Part shown: one piece after another, positions 16,881 to 25,822 of the stretch
Layout of the letters: every line of letters begins with the position of its first letter
How positions within the stretch are numbered: the stretch's first letter is position 1
Origin: an uncultured Saprospiraceae bacterium
GTDB taxonomy: Bacteria; Bacteroidota; Bacteroidia; Chitinophagales; Saprospiraceae
Assembly (NCBI GenBank): GCA_937928045.1
Contig: CALFWO010000005.1
Location: forward strand, 98,726-162,725
Direction: 5' to 3'
DNA: 64,000 nt
Position numbers and translations under genes: made by a program
Notes under the pieces: generated by a model
What the model was told of the DNA's origin: nothing
Databases searched by the model: none
The model's input: the letters and a program-made list of their open reading frames with translations, nothing else

Positions 16881-18311
16881 TTATTCCTCTGGTTTTCTCA
16901 TTAAGGTATCCAAGTATCCTTTTATTAGCGCCTCTAAATCTCCAGTTCCTTTTAAGTCGCCAATCATGCCGTAAAGTGCGGCTGACCTTTTCCCTTCCAC
17001 TCCTCCTTTTTTTAGGGCTAAATTCTGCACCTTTTGATAGGTTTGCGATGGTAAAATTTTGCGAAGAATTTTACTTGCACCGATTTGAATATTCTTATTA
17101 AGGGTGGCCAATGAAACGCGCTTTACCTTGGCAATACATTCCAATAGATCTTTTTTGAATTCTTCAATATAGTTTTCATGATTAGGACTCACAGAAATAT
17201 GCAGACAAGCTGGATCTTGCTGGCGATCCATTAACCATCCTTTTAGATACATCTCATCGCCTAATTCATAAATATCAAAACTGGTGGATCGGAAAGAGAA
17301 AATACAAATATCTGGAGATCCTACTACTTCAAGATCTGGAATTGCAGTGATAATATCCTGCAACTGTTTTGCCACGCGCATAGAAATGGAAACTTCATTG
17401 TCATATCCTTTTCTACCCAATAGTTTCAAGGTCGTCCAAGCTACTGCGATTGCACCAGCCGGCCGAGTACCTGCGATCGTAGGAGAACCATACATACCTC
17501 CAGGCCAGCCAGTATAAACATAAAATTGCGCCTTACGCAATTCTGGATCATTGTATAGTACAACAGAAGAACCTTTCGAAGCAAAACCATATTTGTGAAT
17601 GTCTGCAGAAATAGATGTTACGCCAGGAACACTAAGATTGAACTTTGGAGCCTGCTCTAAAAAAGGCAATACAAAACCTCCGACACAAGCATCGACATGC
17701 AAAAGTATATTTCGTTTTTTTGCTAACTGACCCAATGCCTCAATTGGATCAACAACACCTTGCGGATAAGATGGGGCAGATCCTACGATTAATATGGTAT
17801 TTTCGTTCATCGCTGATTCCACTAATTTAGGATCAGCACGAAAGTCCTTTCCACATGGAACGATTACCGGTTTTAAAGAAAAATAATCACAAGCCTTATT
17901 GAAGGCAGGATGCGCGGAATTTGAAAATAATACCTCCGGCTGTTTGATTGTTGGTTTATGAATTTTACTCCATTCCTTTGCCGATTTCAAGGCCATCATA
18001 ATACTTTCAGTGCCTCCAGAAGTCATAGATCCAACAGCGGAAGCTCCGCCACCTAATAAAGAAATACACATATCGACGACTTCTCCTTCCAATTTTCTTA
18101 AGCTGGGAAAAGCTGCCGGATTCAATGCGTTTTCCGCAAAGTAAATCCGTTGTGCTTCTTGTAAACATTCGTAAATGGCCGCAGATGGTTTATAGATATA
18201 GCTAAATGATCGACCATGTTCCCAGTCGAGGTCATTGCTCTTGTTATCTTTAAGCTGTTGGATTAAATCTTCAGCAACAGTTCCATTTTGTGGAAATTCA
18301 TGTCTCGCCAT
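16881..18311 (-). CDS. PLP-dependent decarboxylase/lyase, sphingosine-1-phosphate-lyase-like
   Basis: The 476-residue protein shows the group II decarboxylase fold in the version of sphingosine-1-phosphate lyase. Motifs are WEHGRSFSYIY, KLEGEVVDM, GSMTSGGTESIMMALK near residue 95-109, HVDACVGGF with D207 against the pyridine nitrogen, and ISADIHKYGFASKGSSV with K240 as the PLP lysine. S1P lyase cleaves phosphorylated long-chain bases to an aldehyde and phosphoethanolamine. The eukaryotic N-terminal membrane anchor is absent. Many Bacteroidota make sphingolipids, so a catabolic role fits, but an amino-acid decarboxylase role cannot be excluded. It is transcribed divergently from terC. Confidence 0.82.
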   Translation of the reverse strand: MARHEFPQNGTVAEDLIQQLKDNKSNDLDWEHGRSFSYIYKPSAAIYECLQEAQRIYFAENALNPAAFPSLRKLEGEVVDMCISLLGGGASAVGSMTSGGTESIMMALKSAKEWSKIHKPTIKQPEVLFSNSAHPAFNKACDYFSLKPVIVPCGKDFRADPKLVESAMNENTILIVGSAPSYPQGVVDPIEALGQLAKKRNILLHVDACVGGFVLPFLEQAPKFNLSVPGVTSISADIHKYGFASKGSSVVLYNDPELRKAQFYVYTGWPGGMYGSPTIAGTRPAGAIAVAWTTLKLLGRKGYDNEVSISMRVAKQLQDIITAIPDLEVVGSPDICIFSFRSTSFDIYELGDEMYLKGWLMDRQQDPACLHISVSPNHENYIEEFKKDLLECIAKVKRVSLATLNKNIQIGASKILRKILPSQTYQKVQNLALKKGGVEGKRSAALYGMIGDLKGTGDLEALIKGYLDTLMRKPEE

Positions 18312-18418
18312 TGGGGAAAGATAAGGAAAATGAAATTTTACCTCAGTTGGCTTTAATCAATAACTTTTTTGTTTTTTTGCATGATAATCGAATAAACAGA
18401 TTCTAATACAATAACACA

Positions 18419-19174
18419 ATGGAAAATATTCTCACATTACTTTTATTAGTGCTACTTCAATGTGTACTTGGATTTGATAATCTTTTATACATCTCATTGG
18501 AGTCCAAACGAGCACCTGCTGACAAACAAGCTTATGTTCGAAAAGTGGGAATCTTTATTGCCATCGCCTTAAGAATCGTTTTGCTATTCCTGTTGGTCAA
18601 CCTAATAGAATATACACAGTCTGAACTTTTTGGATTTAATCAAGATGGTGTGCTGGAAGGTCATTTTAATGGCCACAGTTTAATCGTATTGGCCGGTGGA
18701 ATATTCATCATCTATACTTCGATAAAAGAAATTTGGCACATGATGAGGATGGAAGAGCATGAAGATGCTGCAAATAAAAAGACTTCAACAGTTGCCAAGG
18801 TGATCATGTGGATTGTGATTATGAACCTTGTTTTTTCTTTTGATTCTATTCTTTCTGCAATAGCCTTGACAGATGTTTTCTGGGTAATGGCTGCAGCGAT
18901 AGTTATCAGTGGATTTCTAATGGTTTACCTAGCGGATACCGTATCAAATTTTTTGGAAAAAAATAAAATGTATGAGGTTCTAGGGCTATTTGTCTTGTTC
19001 TTAGTGGGAATTATGCTTGTTACCGAAGGTGGACACCTTGCCCACCTAAAGATTTTAGGCAATGAAATCACGCCAATGAATAAGACCACTTTTTACTTCA
19101 TCCTCTTTATACTTGTAGTTGTGGATGTTGTTCAAGGAAGGTATCAGAAAAAATTAAGCGCAAGAAAACCTTAA
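18419..19174 (+). CDS. TerC-family integral membrane protein
   Basis: The 251-residue protein has about seven hydrophobic helices and the two TerC signatures: LGFDNLLYISLES in the first helix and VFSFDSILSAIALT in the middle. TerC proteins are inner-membrane proteins linked to tellurite resistance and, in several bacteria, to manganese export and metal loading of exported enzymes. The acidic residues in these helices probably form the ion site. Its last 4 bases overlap the convergent ridA-like gene. No other tellurium or metal genes are adjacent. Confidence 0.85.
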   Translation: MENILTLLLLVLLQCVLGFDNLLYISLESKRAPADKQAYVRKVGIFIAIALRIVLLFLLVNLIEYTQSELFGFNQDGVLEGHFNGHSLIVLAGGIFIIYTSIKEIWHMMRMEEHEDAANKKTSTVAKVIMWIVIMNLVFSFDSILSAIALTDVFWVMAAAIVISGFLMVYLADTVSNFLEKNKMYEVLGLFVLFLVGIMLVTEGGHLAHLKILGNEITPMNKTTFYFILFILVVVDVVQGRYQKKLSARKP

Positions 19175-19593
19175 TCAATCCAAGCAACACATTTCAGCTC
19201 AATGGCAATTGGAGTAGGCAAGGAGTCTATTCCAACTGTCGTTCGACAAGGCTGATGATCTTTGAAATATTCAGCATATATCTTATTGTAAACTCCAAAG
19301 TCTCTTTTCATATCAGTCAAAAAGACGGTGATGTCCACAAGATTTTCCCACTTAGCTCCAGAAGCTTCTAGGACTTTTTGAACATTCTGCAGAACCGAAT
19401 GACACTGAGCAGCAAAATCGAACTCTGTATAGTTTCCAGCCTTGGATTGTACCAAACCTGGTACACCATCCGTCTCCGGATCTCTTGGCCCAATACCAGA
19501 AAGAAAGAGCAAATTTCCTACCTTTCGCGCGTGAGGATAAGCACCCACTGGCTTAGGGGCTGCTGAAGCTTGAATTTTATTATTTTTATCCAT
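19171..19593 (-). CDS. RidA-family deaminase, 2-aminomuconate-deaminase-like
   Basis: RidA proteins hydrolyse reactive enamine/imine intermediates. The 140-residue product has the family core: GAYPHARKVGNLLFLSGIGP near the N-terminus, VLQNVQKVLEASGA in the middle, and PCRTTVGIDSLPTPIAIELK at the end, with the arginine (in CRTTVG) and glutamate (IELK) of the active site. 'GAYPHAR' with 'LFLSGIGPRDP' resembles 2-aminomuconate deaminases of the kynurenine route, so that role is possible. The ATG at 19593 gives the normal length; one at 19623 would add ten residues. The gene overlaps terC at its 3' end. Confidence 0.85.
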   Translation of the reverse strand: MDKNNKIQASAAPKPVGAYPHARKVGNLLFLSGIGPRDPETDGVPGLVQSKAGNYTEFDFAAQCHSVLQNVQKVLEASGAKWENLVDITVFLTDMKRDFGVYNKIYAEYFKDHQPCRTTVGIDSLPTPIAIELKCVAWID

Positions 19594-19760
19594 CCAAAGA
19601 CCGAGTTTAATGTGAGCGTGCAAGATACAATTCTTGGGCTGACAAGGAGAGTTTGGGGCTTGAATAATAGTGGCCTATTATTCTACGTTTAGCTCTTGAA
19701 ACCGTAACAAATGACCCTTAAATCCATATAATATTGGCAACAGTTTAACGACACAATACC

Positions 19761-21203
19761 ATGCGATTCATAGTTTTTAACTTATTCATAGGGCTTTTAC
19801 TGTCATTACCGGCAATGGCCGTCCCAAATGTTCTCATCTCCGGAAAAATTAATTTTGGCAATCAAGTACAAAAAATTGAAGTCACGGTTAATGAAAAGTA
19901 CTTGAATGGAGATCTGACTAGTTATACTGGAACGCCTGACCGGGAAGGTCATTTCGCATTTAATATTGAACTGAAAGAAGCTCAGCTTGTCAGCATTCGA
20001 TACAACAATAAGCGAGGAGTTTTATTCCTTGAACCAAGTGATACTTTGCACATTGAATTGAATGCTGCTCAATTTCCAAAGGGTATGCAGTTTGGTGGAA
20101 AAGGTGGAAAGAATAATGCCTATTTGGATAGCTATTACCAGAAAAACCCACCAGAATTAAATCAATTCAAATTAAAGCAGTATCAAACAGGAAATTACTG
20201 GTATGTGAATACACCGCAGATGGACCAATGGATGTTGGCCCAAACGCCTGTAATTTTTCGAGGGACCATGGACAAACGCAAAATGGAAGCTCAATCCATG
20301 CTAGATTTGAATCGAGCGAATTACCCAGATGCGCTCACGCCAGCTTTTGTGGAGTTTATCAATACTGAGATCATCTATGATTGGGCATATCACTTGATGT
20401 TGTACGGTGTCGTTTTCAAAAACAAATATGGCATTACAAATGAGTATTTCGGATTTCTTCAGGAGACTCCGGTAGATATTCCAACCATTGGTAACTATTG
20501 GTACCGTGAATTCTTAAAAGGATATTTTGAAAAAAAGTTTAAGGACCAAGGCGAAGTTGGAACACCAGAGTTAGAGAAATATAAGCTGGCTCAAGAATTT
20601 TTGACCGATAAGTCTTTGTATTATTTTCAGTCAGAAATGATTGCCAAAGGATTTAGATCTAATGAGCCAATGAATATGGTTAGCAAGTATTTTGAATTTT
20701 CCGAGGTTAATCCTTACGCCCACTTTGGTGAAAAGGCGGCAGCAAATTTTGAGGAAGCAGTGAAATTTGCAAGTGGAAGTCCTGCACCAGGATTTAGCTT
20801 GATAAATGCAGGTGGAGAAACGGTTGGCCTAGAAGATATGCGCGGTAATGTAGTCTATTTAAACTTTTGGGCAAGTTGGTGTAAACCATGCATTCAAAAA
20901 ATGGACAAGTTAAAATCCATTCAGCCAATACTTGAAAAAGAAGGCGTGAAATTTGTAAATATATCTTTGGATAAAACAAAAGAAGCTTGGGCTTCCGCTT
21001 TAAATAGATACCAGTTCAATAATTCGGGTATTCACTTGTTTGCAAATTCAGAAATTGAATCAGGGATTGCTTCGGAATATGGCGTAAGGATCTTACCGCA
21101 ATATTATATCATCAATAAAGATGGTGCCTTTGCAACCAAGCCAAAGAAAAAAGACATTCTAGCCATTCAACAAACGCTCAAGGAACTTAACCGACAAAAT
21201 TGA
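19761..21203 (+). CDS. TlpA-like periplasmic thioredoxin-fold protein
   Basis: The 480-residue protein has a signal peptide (FIVFNLFIGLLLSLPAMA), an N-terminal beta-rich region like the DUF4369 domain found before many Bacteroidota thioredoxins, a helical middle, and a C-terminal AhpC/TSA-TlpA domain from about residue 340. The redox motif is WASWCKPC (C374, C377), followed by VNISLDKTKEAW and the cis-proline region ILPQYYIINKDG. It probably reduces or isomerises disulfides of exported proteins. The next gene begins with a TTG overlapping its TGA stop, so the two are translationally coupled. Confidence 0.9.
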   Translation: MRFIVFNLFIGLLLSLPAMAVPNVLISGKINFGNQVQKIEVTVNEKYLNGDLTSYTGTPDREGHFAFNIELKEAQLVSIRYNNKRGVLFLEPSDTLHIELNAAQFPKGMQFGGKGGKNNAYLDSYYQKNPPELNQFKLKQYQTGNYWYVNTPQMDQWMLAQTPVIFRGTMDKRKMEAQSMLDLNRANYPDALTPAFVEFINTEIIYDWAYHLMLYGVVFKNKYGITNEYFGFLQETPVDIPTIGNYWYREFLKGYFEKKFKDQGEVGTPELEKYKLAQEFLTDKSLYYFQSEMIAKGFRSNEPMNMVSKYFEFSEVNPYAHFGEKAAANFEEAVKFASGSPAPGFSLINAGGETVGLEDMRGNVVYLNFWASWCKPCIQKMDKLKSIQPILEKEGVKFVNISLDKTKEAWASALNRYQFNNSGIHLFANSEIESGIASEYGVRILPQYYIINKDGAFATKPKKKDILAIQQTLKELNRQN

Positions 21204-21946
21204 TTAAATACTTCTTTCTTCCTGCTTTATTTTTTTTCGGCTTAATCAATCTTCCACTTCAAGCACAGATTGCAGAGGGTGAATCCATGCCAGTGTATGG
21301 CGATTGTAAAGGGGGGAAAAAAAGTGAGGTAACCAATTGCTCCAATCAAAACCTCATCAACTTTATCTCTGCTAATCTTGAGTATCCACCTGCCGCTTCC
21401 ATGGAGCAGATAGAAGGAACTGTTGTTTTGGGTTTTACTATAAATGAAAATGGGGCAGTTACCGAAGCAGAAGTAATACGAGATATTGGTGGAGGATGTG
21501 GAGCAGAAGGTTTAAGACTGCTTGAAATGATGCCGAATTGGAAGCCAGGTATCAAAGACGGCCTGCCAGTGAAGGTTAATTTGAAACTTCCTATTTCCTT
21601 TAACTTAGGAAATGAACGCCCCGAACCGGACCAAGCTTATAGAATCTTGTGGGGAACTATATCCAATCGATCAACAATAACCCCCGCAGAATTAAACGCC
21701 AATCTTATTGCCCAAGTATTTGTCTTAGATGAGTCAGGGAATAAAATTCCAATGAATGAATTGCTATTCTCCATCACCAAAAAGCGGCGCTACCAAGATG
21801 CCTCTTCCACTGGAGCCATCACCGCAGACATGAAAGCATTGGTGCAAAAGGTAAAACAAAAGCAAATATTCACCGCAGTTGCAACTGTACAAGTAGATGG
21901 TCGTTTTGTATTTGTAGAAAAGGAATGGGAAGTGGTGAAAGAGTAG
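21200..21946 (+). CDS. Exported protein with TonB C-terminal domain
   Basis: The 248-residue product begins with a signal peptide (KYFFLPALFFFGLINLPLQAQ) from a TTG at 21200 that overlaps the TGA of the TlpA-like gene (TTGA). A TonB C-terminal domain spans about 50-135: YPPAASMEQIEGTVVLGFTI, ENGAVTEAEVIRDIGGGC, then PGIKDGLPVKVNLKLPISF. The hydrophobic anchor and proline-rich spacer of a classical TonB are lacking, so it is more likely a periplasmic TonB-domain protein than an energy transducer. The C-terminal 100 residues are of unknown fold. Coupling to a thioredoxin suggests envelope maintenance (inference). Confidence 0.8.
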   Translation: MIKYFFLPALFFFGLINLPLQAQIAEGESMPVYGDCKGGKKSEVTNCSNQNLINFISANLEYPPAASMEQIEGTVVLGFTINENGAVTEAEVIRDIGGGCGAEGLRLLEMMPNWKPGIKDGLPVKVNLKLPISFNLGNERPEPDQAYRILWGTISNRSTITPAELNANLIAQVFVLDESGNKIPMNELLFSITKKRRYQDASSTGAITADMKALVQKVKQKQIFTAVATVQVDGRFVFVEKEWEVVKE

Positions 21947-22163
21947 TTTGCATAATATCCTTAAAGAAGTCGCTTAAATTTTCAATTAATTTTTAGTGAA
22001 TTAGTATTTACAACAATTGTTGCATTGAGGTTGATGTATATTTCTTGATAGTGCGCTACGAAATTCTCCACCTCTTGCCTTAAAAATATATATTGTTATA
22101 TTGGGAATGAGTTATGACGTAAATTATTCATAAATTTTAGATCAACTTCCAAAAATTAGAACT

Positions 22164-22514
22164 ATGTCTTCTTCCAAATTTGACGAACATCTGGACAAAT
22201 GCATGGCCCAAGCCGATAAATTAGGGCTAAATGTAGAGCGCAAACTTATGCATCGCGTTTTACTCAGCTTAGGACCAACGATATACAATCGTGATAGTTC
22301 GACTGTTGCTGCTAGTGATCCTGAGGAGATGGCTTATGTAAAAAATAATTTTTTGAAAAAGAAATTAGGGATGACGGATGATGATGAAATGGATGGGGTG
22401 TTGTTGAAGGTGAAGGAGGAGATGAAGGAAAGAGGAACCCCTCAAAAATTTAGAGCAGTATTTTATGTATCTATTGTTTTAAAGCTGAAATTAGACTTGG
22501 AATCAATTTTTTAA
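22164..22514 (+). CDS. DUF2853-family protein
   Basis: A 116-residue soluble protein matching the DUF2853 pattern: LGPTIYNRDSSTVAASDPEE in the centre, then VKNNFLKKKLGMTDDDEMD and the closing RGTPQKFRAVFYV segment. Members are small, helical and widespread in proteobacteria and Bacteroidota, with no established function. The C-terminal end (after FRAVFYV) departs from what I expect and may have changed through the 12-base 3' overlap with the convergent CHAT gene. No promoter box is clear. Confidence 0.75.
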   Translation: MSSSKFDEHLDKCMAQADKLGLNVERKLMHRVLLSLGPTIYNRDSSTVAASDPEEMAYVKNNFLKKKLGMTDDDEMDGVLLKVKEEMKERGTPQKFRAVFYVSIVLKLKLDLESIF

Positions 22515-25286
22515 TTTGTATAGTAGTCCTAAAGCTCCTAAGATTAAAAATAGAATTAGTAGCACTAAAGTGTTGGAATTTCTTTTTTTAAATATGATAT
22601 CCGAATTACCAGTCGCTGTAAGACCCGCCCAATAAAATGGATGTTTTAATTCGTTTGGCATTGTGTTTAGGAAATTAATTTGGGCAACTCTTAAAGAATT
22701 TGAAATGGATTTTCCTTCGTCTAACTTTTGATAAAATGAATCAAAAATTTCTTTCATGGAGTAATCACTTGCATCCCATAAGTTTGAAATAACTACAGAT
22801 GCTCCATTTCTGAAAAAATTATTCGCTAAGGTCATTTTCCCTTCTCCCTGAATAGTTTTTCCTCTTCCGGAGTTACAGGCACTTAGAACTACCAAATTGG
22901 TTGAGTTGTTTTTAGGGAATATTTCATTAACTTCCACAAGTTCAAATGAATCTTTTATTCCGGTTGATAAAACGAGGTTAGTTGTTTTGTCTGAATTTTG
23001 TCCAGTGATAGTGTGAGTAGCAAAATGAATGATGTTGGATTCCTTAAAGTATTTTATTATATTTTCTTCAGTAGATCTCTCTTCTAGCAAAACCGTAGTT
23101 TTTATATTTTGTTCAATGGACTTTACTTCCTCAATATTGTAAATTAATTTAGACAAATCATTTCTGATCAGCGATCCACTTTTTGAAGAATTGAATTTTG
23201 GTGCAACAGCTAATACGTTAGGATTGCTTGTTTTATCCGATTTTTTACGGTTCAAAATATAGGAGCCTATAGATGGAGAGTAGGAGAAATTGTATTTGTG
23301 AATTAACCATTCATAGCTACTAAAATTTGTTATATCTTTTGGAGTATTTGAAATAAGTGCACCGAAAGGAATATCAAAAAGACTTGCATGCGGAATGATA
23401 ACAACATTTTGAGTTATTCGACTTTCTAAAGGTTCGATTAGTAATTTATAGAGATTATGATTGACGGAGACATAATTTTTGTAGTTTTTAGCTTCCGGCG
23501 AAATATGAAAATCATCTAATTTTGATATAGCATGTTTTAAATAGTTAGTAGAGTCAATGGCGACACGATTAAAATAATTTCCATTTGCACTAATTACCAT
23601 TGAGTACAAAAAATTTCTATACACTATGTAGCTTATGAAAGTTTCATCTTTCGCATGAGCAATCTTTTGAATTTCTTTGAATGATACTGAATTAAGCGAT
23701 TTGATCTCATCAAAAAAGTGACTGAAATTATTTTGAATAGAATCGATTAATATTTTGTAATCAACTCTTTTCTTTAAAATCTGTAAAGTAGCATTGTAGC
23801 AAATTGATTCATTTTTTTTTCGAATCAGTAGTTTAGCTTTGAGATTGAGGATTTCATTTCTTAATGTATTTTCTTTCTTAAGAATAGGGATGTCATTTGA
23901 GTTATCAAAAAAAATATTGTCACGACTTGTGTAATGGTTGAATATAAATGACTTGTAATTTTCGAAAAAGTCGAAAATTATTTCGAAAGGAATGATTTGG
24001 TTCTTGCCTTGATAGTAGTCCCAAAGGAATAGAATTTTTTCTCCAAAAGCTATTAGGTCTTCTTCGGAAAATTTCAAGTCTGAAAGGTTTTCGTTCCCAA
24101 AGTAAATTTTCGTTTTTAAATTGTCAATAGAGGATTTACTGTACGACCAAAGCTTATTTGTCAAATCAAGTGTTGAATCTCTAACTTGTTGGTTAAATAA
24201 TTGGATTAAAAGAAATTCTATCATATTTCTTTTCAACTCCATAAAGCTATATGGCTCAAATAATTCAGCATTTAAATGCTTTATTCCTTCCTCTCCGTTT
24301 TTCGCGGCAAGTTTTAGTTCATTACTGTCCATGTAGTTCATTCCCTGAAACAACAAAACCTTAGCCCGCAAAACTGGTACCCCTTTAAACCTCTCGCTCA
24401 GCGCCAAAGCCTCATCACTTACTTTTTGCTCTTCCTCAACTTCCCCGGCAAATAAATGATAATAGGATTTGTTCAACAAAAATGAAATATATGTCGCAGT
24501 ATCGATCGGAGATTGCTGATTTAATAATTGTTGCGCCTTGCTCACATGATAATCAAGCCTAGATTGATTTCCTAAAAATAGATGTAGCCTTATACTCAAA
24601 GTGTGAGCTCGAGCCAAGGTCTTGCCATCTGTCAATGGATTTTCCCGATACCAATTTTGGATTGAATCCATCAAACCTAAGGCGGCATCATTTTCATATT
24701 GCATTGTTTTTACCACACCTTTTACATACAACATCTCAGCGAACAATTGGGAATCTTGCATGCCTGCTTGCAGCAAGTGATAGCCAATCAAATCTACCCA
24801 TTCTAATGCCAAGTCATATTGCAGTTTGTCAATATAACTCATAGCTACTATTTCTAAAATTCTTGATAGTGCTTTAGGGTTCTCTGAAATCCTTCGATCT
24901 AATGCAAATAATAATTTTTTCCCATATACCAATACAGAGTCTGGCAATCCCATCTCATGATAGGCGTTACAAAGAAGTTCCCAATTCTTTAATATTAAAT
25001 TTGAATCTATAGAAGGGTCGTTGCCATAATTTTTCTCCAACGCTTGACCATATAGAATGGCCCGCTTATATTCAAATTGAGAAAAATAATTGGAAGATAT
25101 ATTTTGTAATTGGCAGCGAATGTTATCCGTCTCGGAAGTGGAAAGTAAATCTTTGAGAAAAATAGCATCTCCATGTTCGCTGATCTTAGAGTAATCTATA
25201 GTAACTAGGCCGCAATCCTGACCAAGTAGGTTTACAGAAAGAAAAGTAAAAATGAAAATCAAATGGAGACCATAAGTCTTTCTCAT
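22503..25286 (-). CDS. Exported TPR-CHAT caspase-like protein
   Basis: The 927-residue protein starts with a signal peptide (KTYGLHLIFIFTFLSVNLLGQ), which favours the ATG at 25286 over 25325. About 500 residues of TPR-like helical repeats follow, then a CHAT domain (about 590-890) of the caspase/separase clan. The catalytic dyad is visible: His in IIHFATHTITG (H758) and Cys in VVLSACNSGRG (C804), followed by WAGLTATG. A single transmembrane helix closes it (VLLILFLILGALGLLY). The protease should face the periplasm. CHAT-TPR proteins act as regulated proteases, some in defence or cell death. The substrate is unknown and no partner gene is adjacent. Confidence 0.88.
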   Translation of the reverse strand: MRKTYGLHLIFIFTFLSVNLLGQDCGLVTIDYSKISEHGDAIFLKDLLSTSETDNIRCQLQNISSNYFSQFEYKRAILYGQALEKNYGNDPSIDSNLILKNWELLCNAYHEMGLPDSVLVYGKKLLFALDRRISENPKALSRILEIVAMSYIDKLQYDLALEWVDLIGYHLLQAGMQDSQLFAEMLYVKGVVKTMQYENDAALGLMDSIQNWYRENPLTDGKTLARAHTLSIRLHLFLGNQSRLDYHVSKAQQLLNQQSPIDTATYISFLLNKSYYHLFAGEVEEEQKVSDEALALSERFKGVPVLRAKVLLFQGMNYMDSNELKLAAKNGEEGIKHLNAELFEPYSFMELKRNMIEFLLIQLFNQQVRDSTLDLTNKLWSYSKSSIDNLKTKIYFGNENLSDLKFSEEDLIAFGEKILFLWDYYQGKNQIIPFEIIFDFFENYKSFIFNHYTSRDNIFFDNSNDIPILKKENTLRNEILNLKAKLLIRKKNESICYNATLQILKKRVDYKILIDSIQNNFSHFFDEIKSLNSVSFKEIQKIAHAKDETFISYIVYRNFLYSMVISANGNYFNRVAIDSTNYLKHAISKLDDFHISPEAKNYKNYVSVNHNLYKLLIEPLESRITQNVVIIPHASLFDIPFGALISNTPKDITNFSSYEWLIHKYNFSYSPSIGSYILNRKKSDKTSNPNVLAVAPKFNSSKSGSLIRNDLSKLIYNIEEVKSIEQNIKTTVLLEERSTEENIIKYFKESNIIHFATHTITGQNSDKTTNLVLSTGIKDSFELVEVNEIFPKNNSTNLVVLSACNSGRGKTIQGEGKMTLANNFFRNGASVVISNLWDASDYSMKEIFDSFYQKLDEGKSISNSLRVAQINFLNTMPNELKHPFYWAGLTATGNSDIIFKKRNSNTLVLLILFLILGALGLLYKLKN

Positions 25287-25388
25287 TTCAGGAAGTTTAT
25301 AAAACAATATACCAACTGAATGCAAGAAAAACGAATGGGTACAATCCCATTTAAAATCAAAAAAGCAAAAACATTGTTATGGGAGGGT

Positions 25389-25444
25389 AAAAAAAAAGCG
25401 AGCATGGATCAATTTTACCCCCCAATAAAAAGATCCTACTCGCT
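25389..25444 (-). terminator. Minus-strand hairpin followed by a T9 tract
   Basis: Read on the minus strand, the two-part stem 25444-25432 / 25410-25397 is followed directly by nine Ts (25397-25389). That is the form of an intrinsic terminator for a transcript crossing the structured elements from 25.7 kb. The same hairpin forms part of structured copy 1. Confidence 0.55.
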
Positions 25445-25552
25445 AGTTTAAGGTCACTTCTGACCTCAAGATTTTTGCATTATATCCCTACTGATTACTG
25501 TTCGAAATATTGTTAACCAGGGGAGGGCAACATTCCTTACAGAGGGGGGAAT
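25397..25552. other. Structured tandem element, copy 1
   Basis: Hairpin 1 has a 6-bp lower stem (25397-25402 with 25439-25444) and a 5-bp upper stem (25406-25410 with 25432-25436). Its loop begins AATTTTACCCCCCAATA. Hairpin 2 pairs 25451-25456 with 25461-25466. A third hairpin pairs ATTCC (25532-25536) with GGAAT (25548-25552) around a loop containing CAGAGGG. Copy 2 lies about 200 bases downstream with the same loops and different stems. The whole gap 25287-25822 holds no convincing gene. The transcribed strand is not known; the minus strand fits the terminator. Confidence 0.65.
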
Positions 25553-25596
25553 CACAAAAACCAGTTTTGTACGGTTAATACTAATATTTTCAATTT

Positions 25597-25724
25597 GTAG
25601 TGAGCAAGGAGGCCAATTTTACCCCCCAATATAACTGGCCTCACTCACTACGTATAAGACCGCATTTGGCCTTAGTTTCTAAGTGTCGTTTTGCTCAAAT
25701 GATTCCTTTTGCAGAGGGCGGAAT
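25597..25724. other. Structured tandem element, copy 2
   Basis: Hairpin 1 has an 8-bp lower stem (25597-25604 with 25644-25651) and a 6-bp upper stem (25609-25614 with 25637-25642). The loop starts with the same 17 bases as copy 1, AATTTTACCCCCCAATA. Hairpin 2 pairs TAAG (25655-25658) with CTTA (25671-25674) plus CC/GG inside. Hairpin 3 pairs ATTCC (25702-25706) with GGAAT (25720-25724) around a loop containing GCAGAGGG. The stems differ from copy 1 at paired positions, so pairing is preserved through change on both strands. Confidence 0.65.
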
Positions 25725-25822
25725 TGGTCAAGACGTCAGTAAATTTTTTTCCGATTATATCCCGGATAACTTTCAAACATCTCCCATTTGAGGACATCTA
25801 CTATTAGGCAAAGACTATGCCA

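Noticed and set aside
21200..21946. A complete TonB energy transducer
   Set aside because: The N-terminal anchor is a cleavable signal peptide and there is no Pro-rich spacer, so only the C-terminal domain can be claimed.
25397..25724. CRISPR array or integron attC sites at the repeated hairpins
   Set aside because: Only two units, about 200 nt apart, with no regular spacers, no cas genes, and no GTTRRRY/RYYYAAC core expected of attC.
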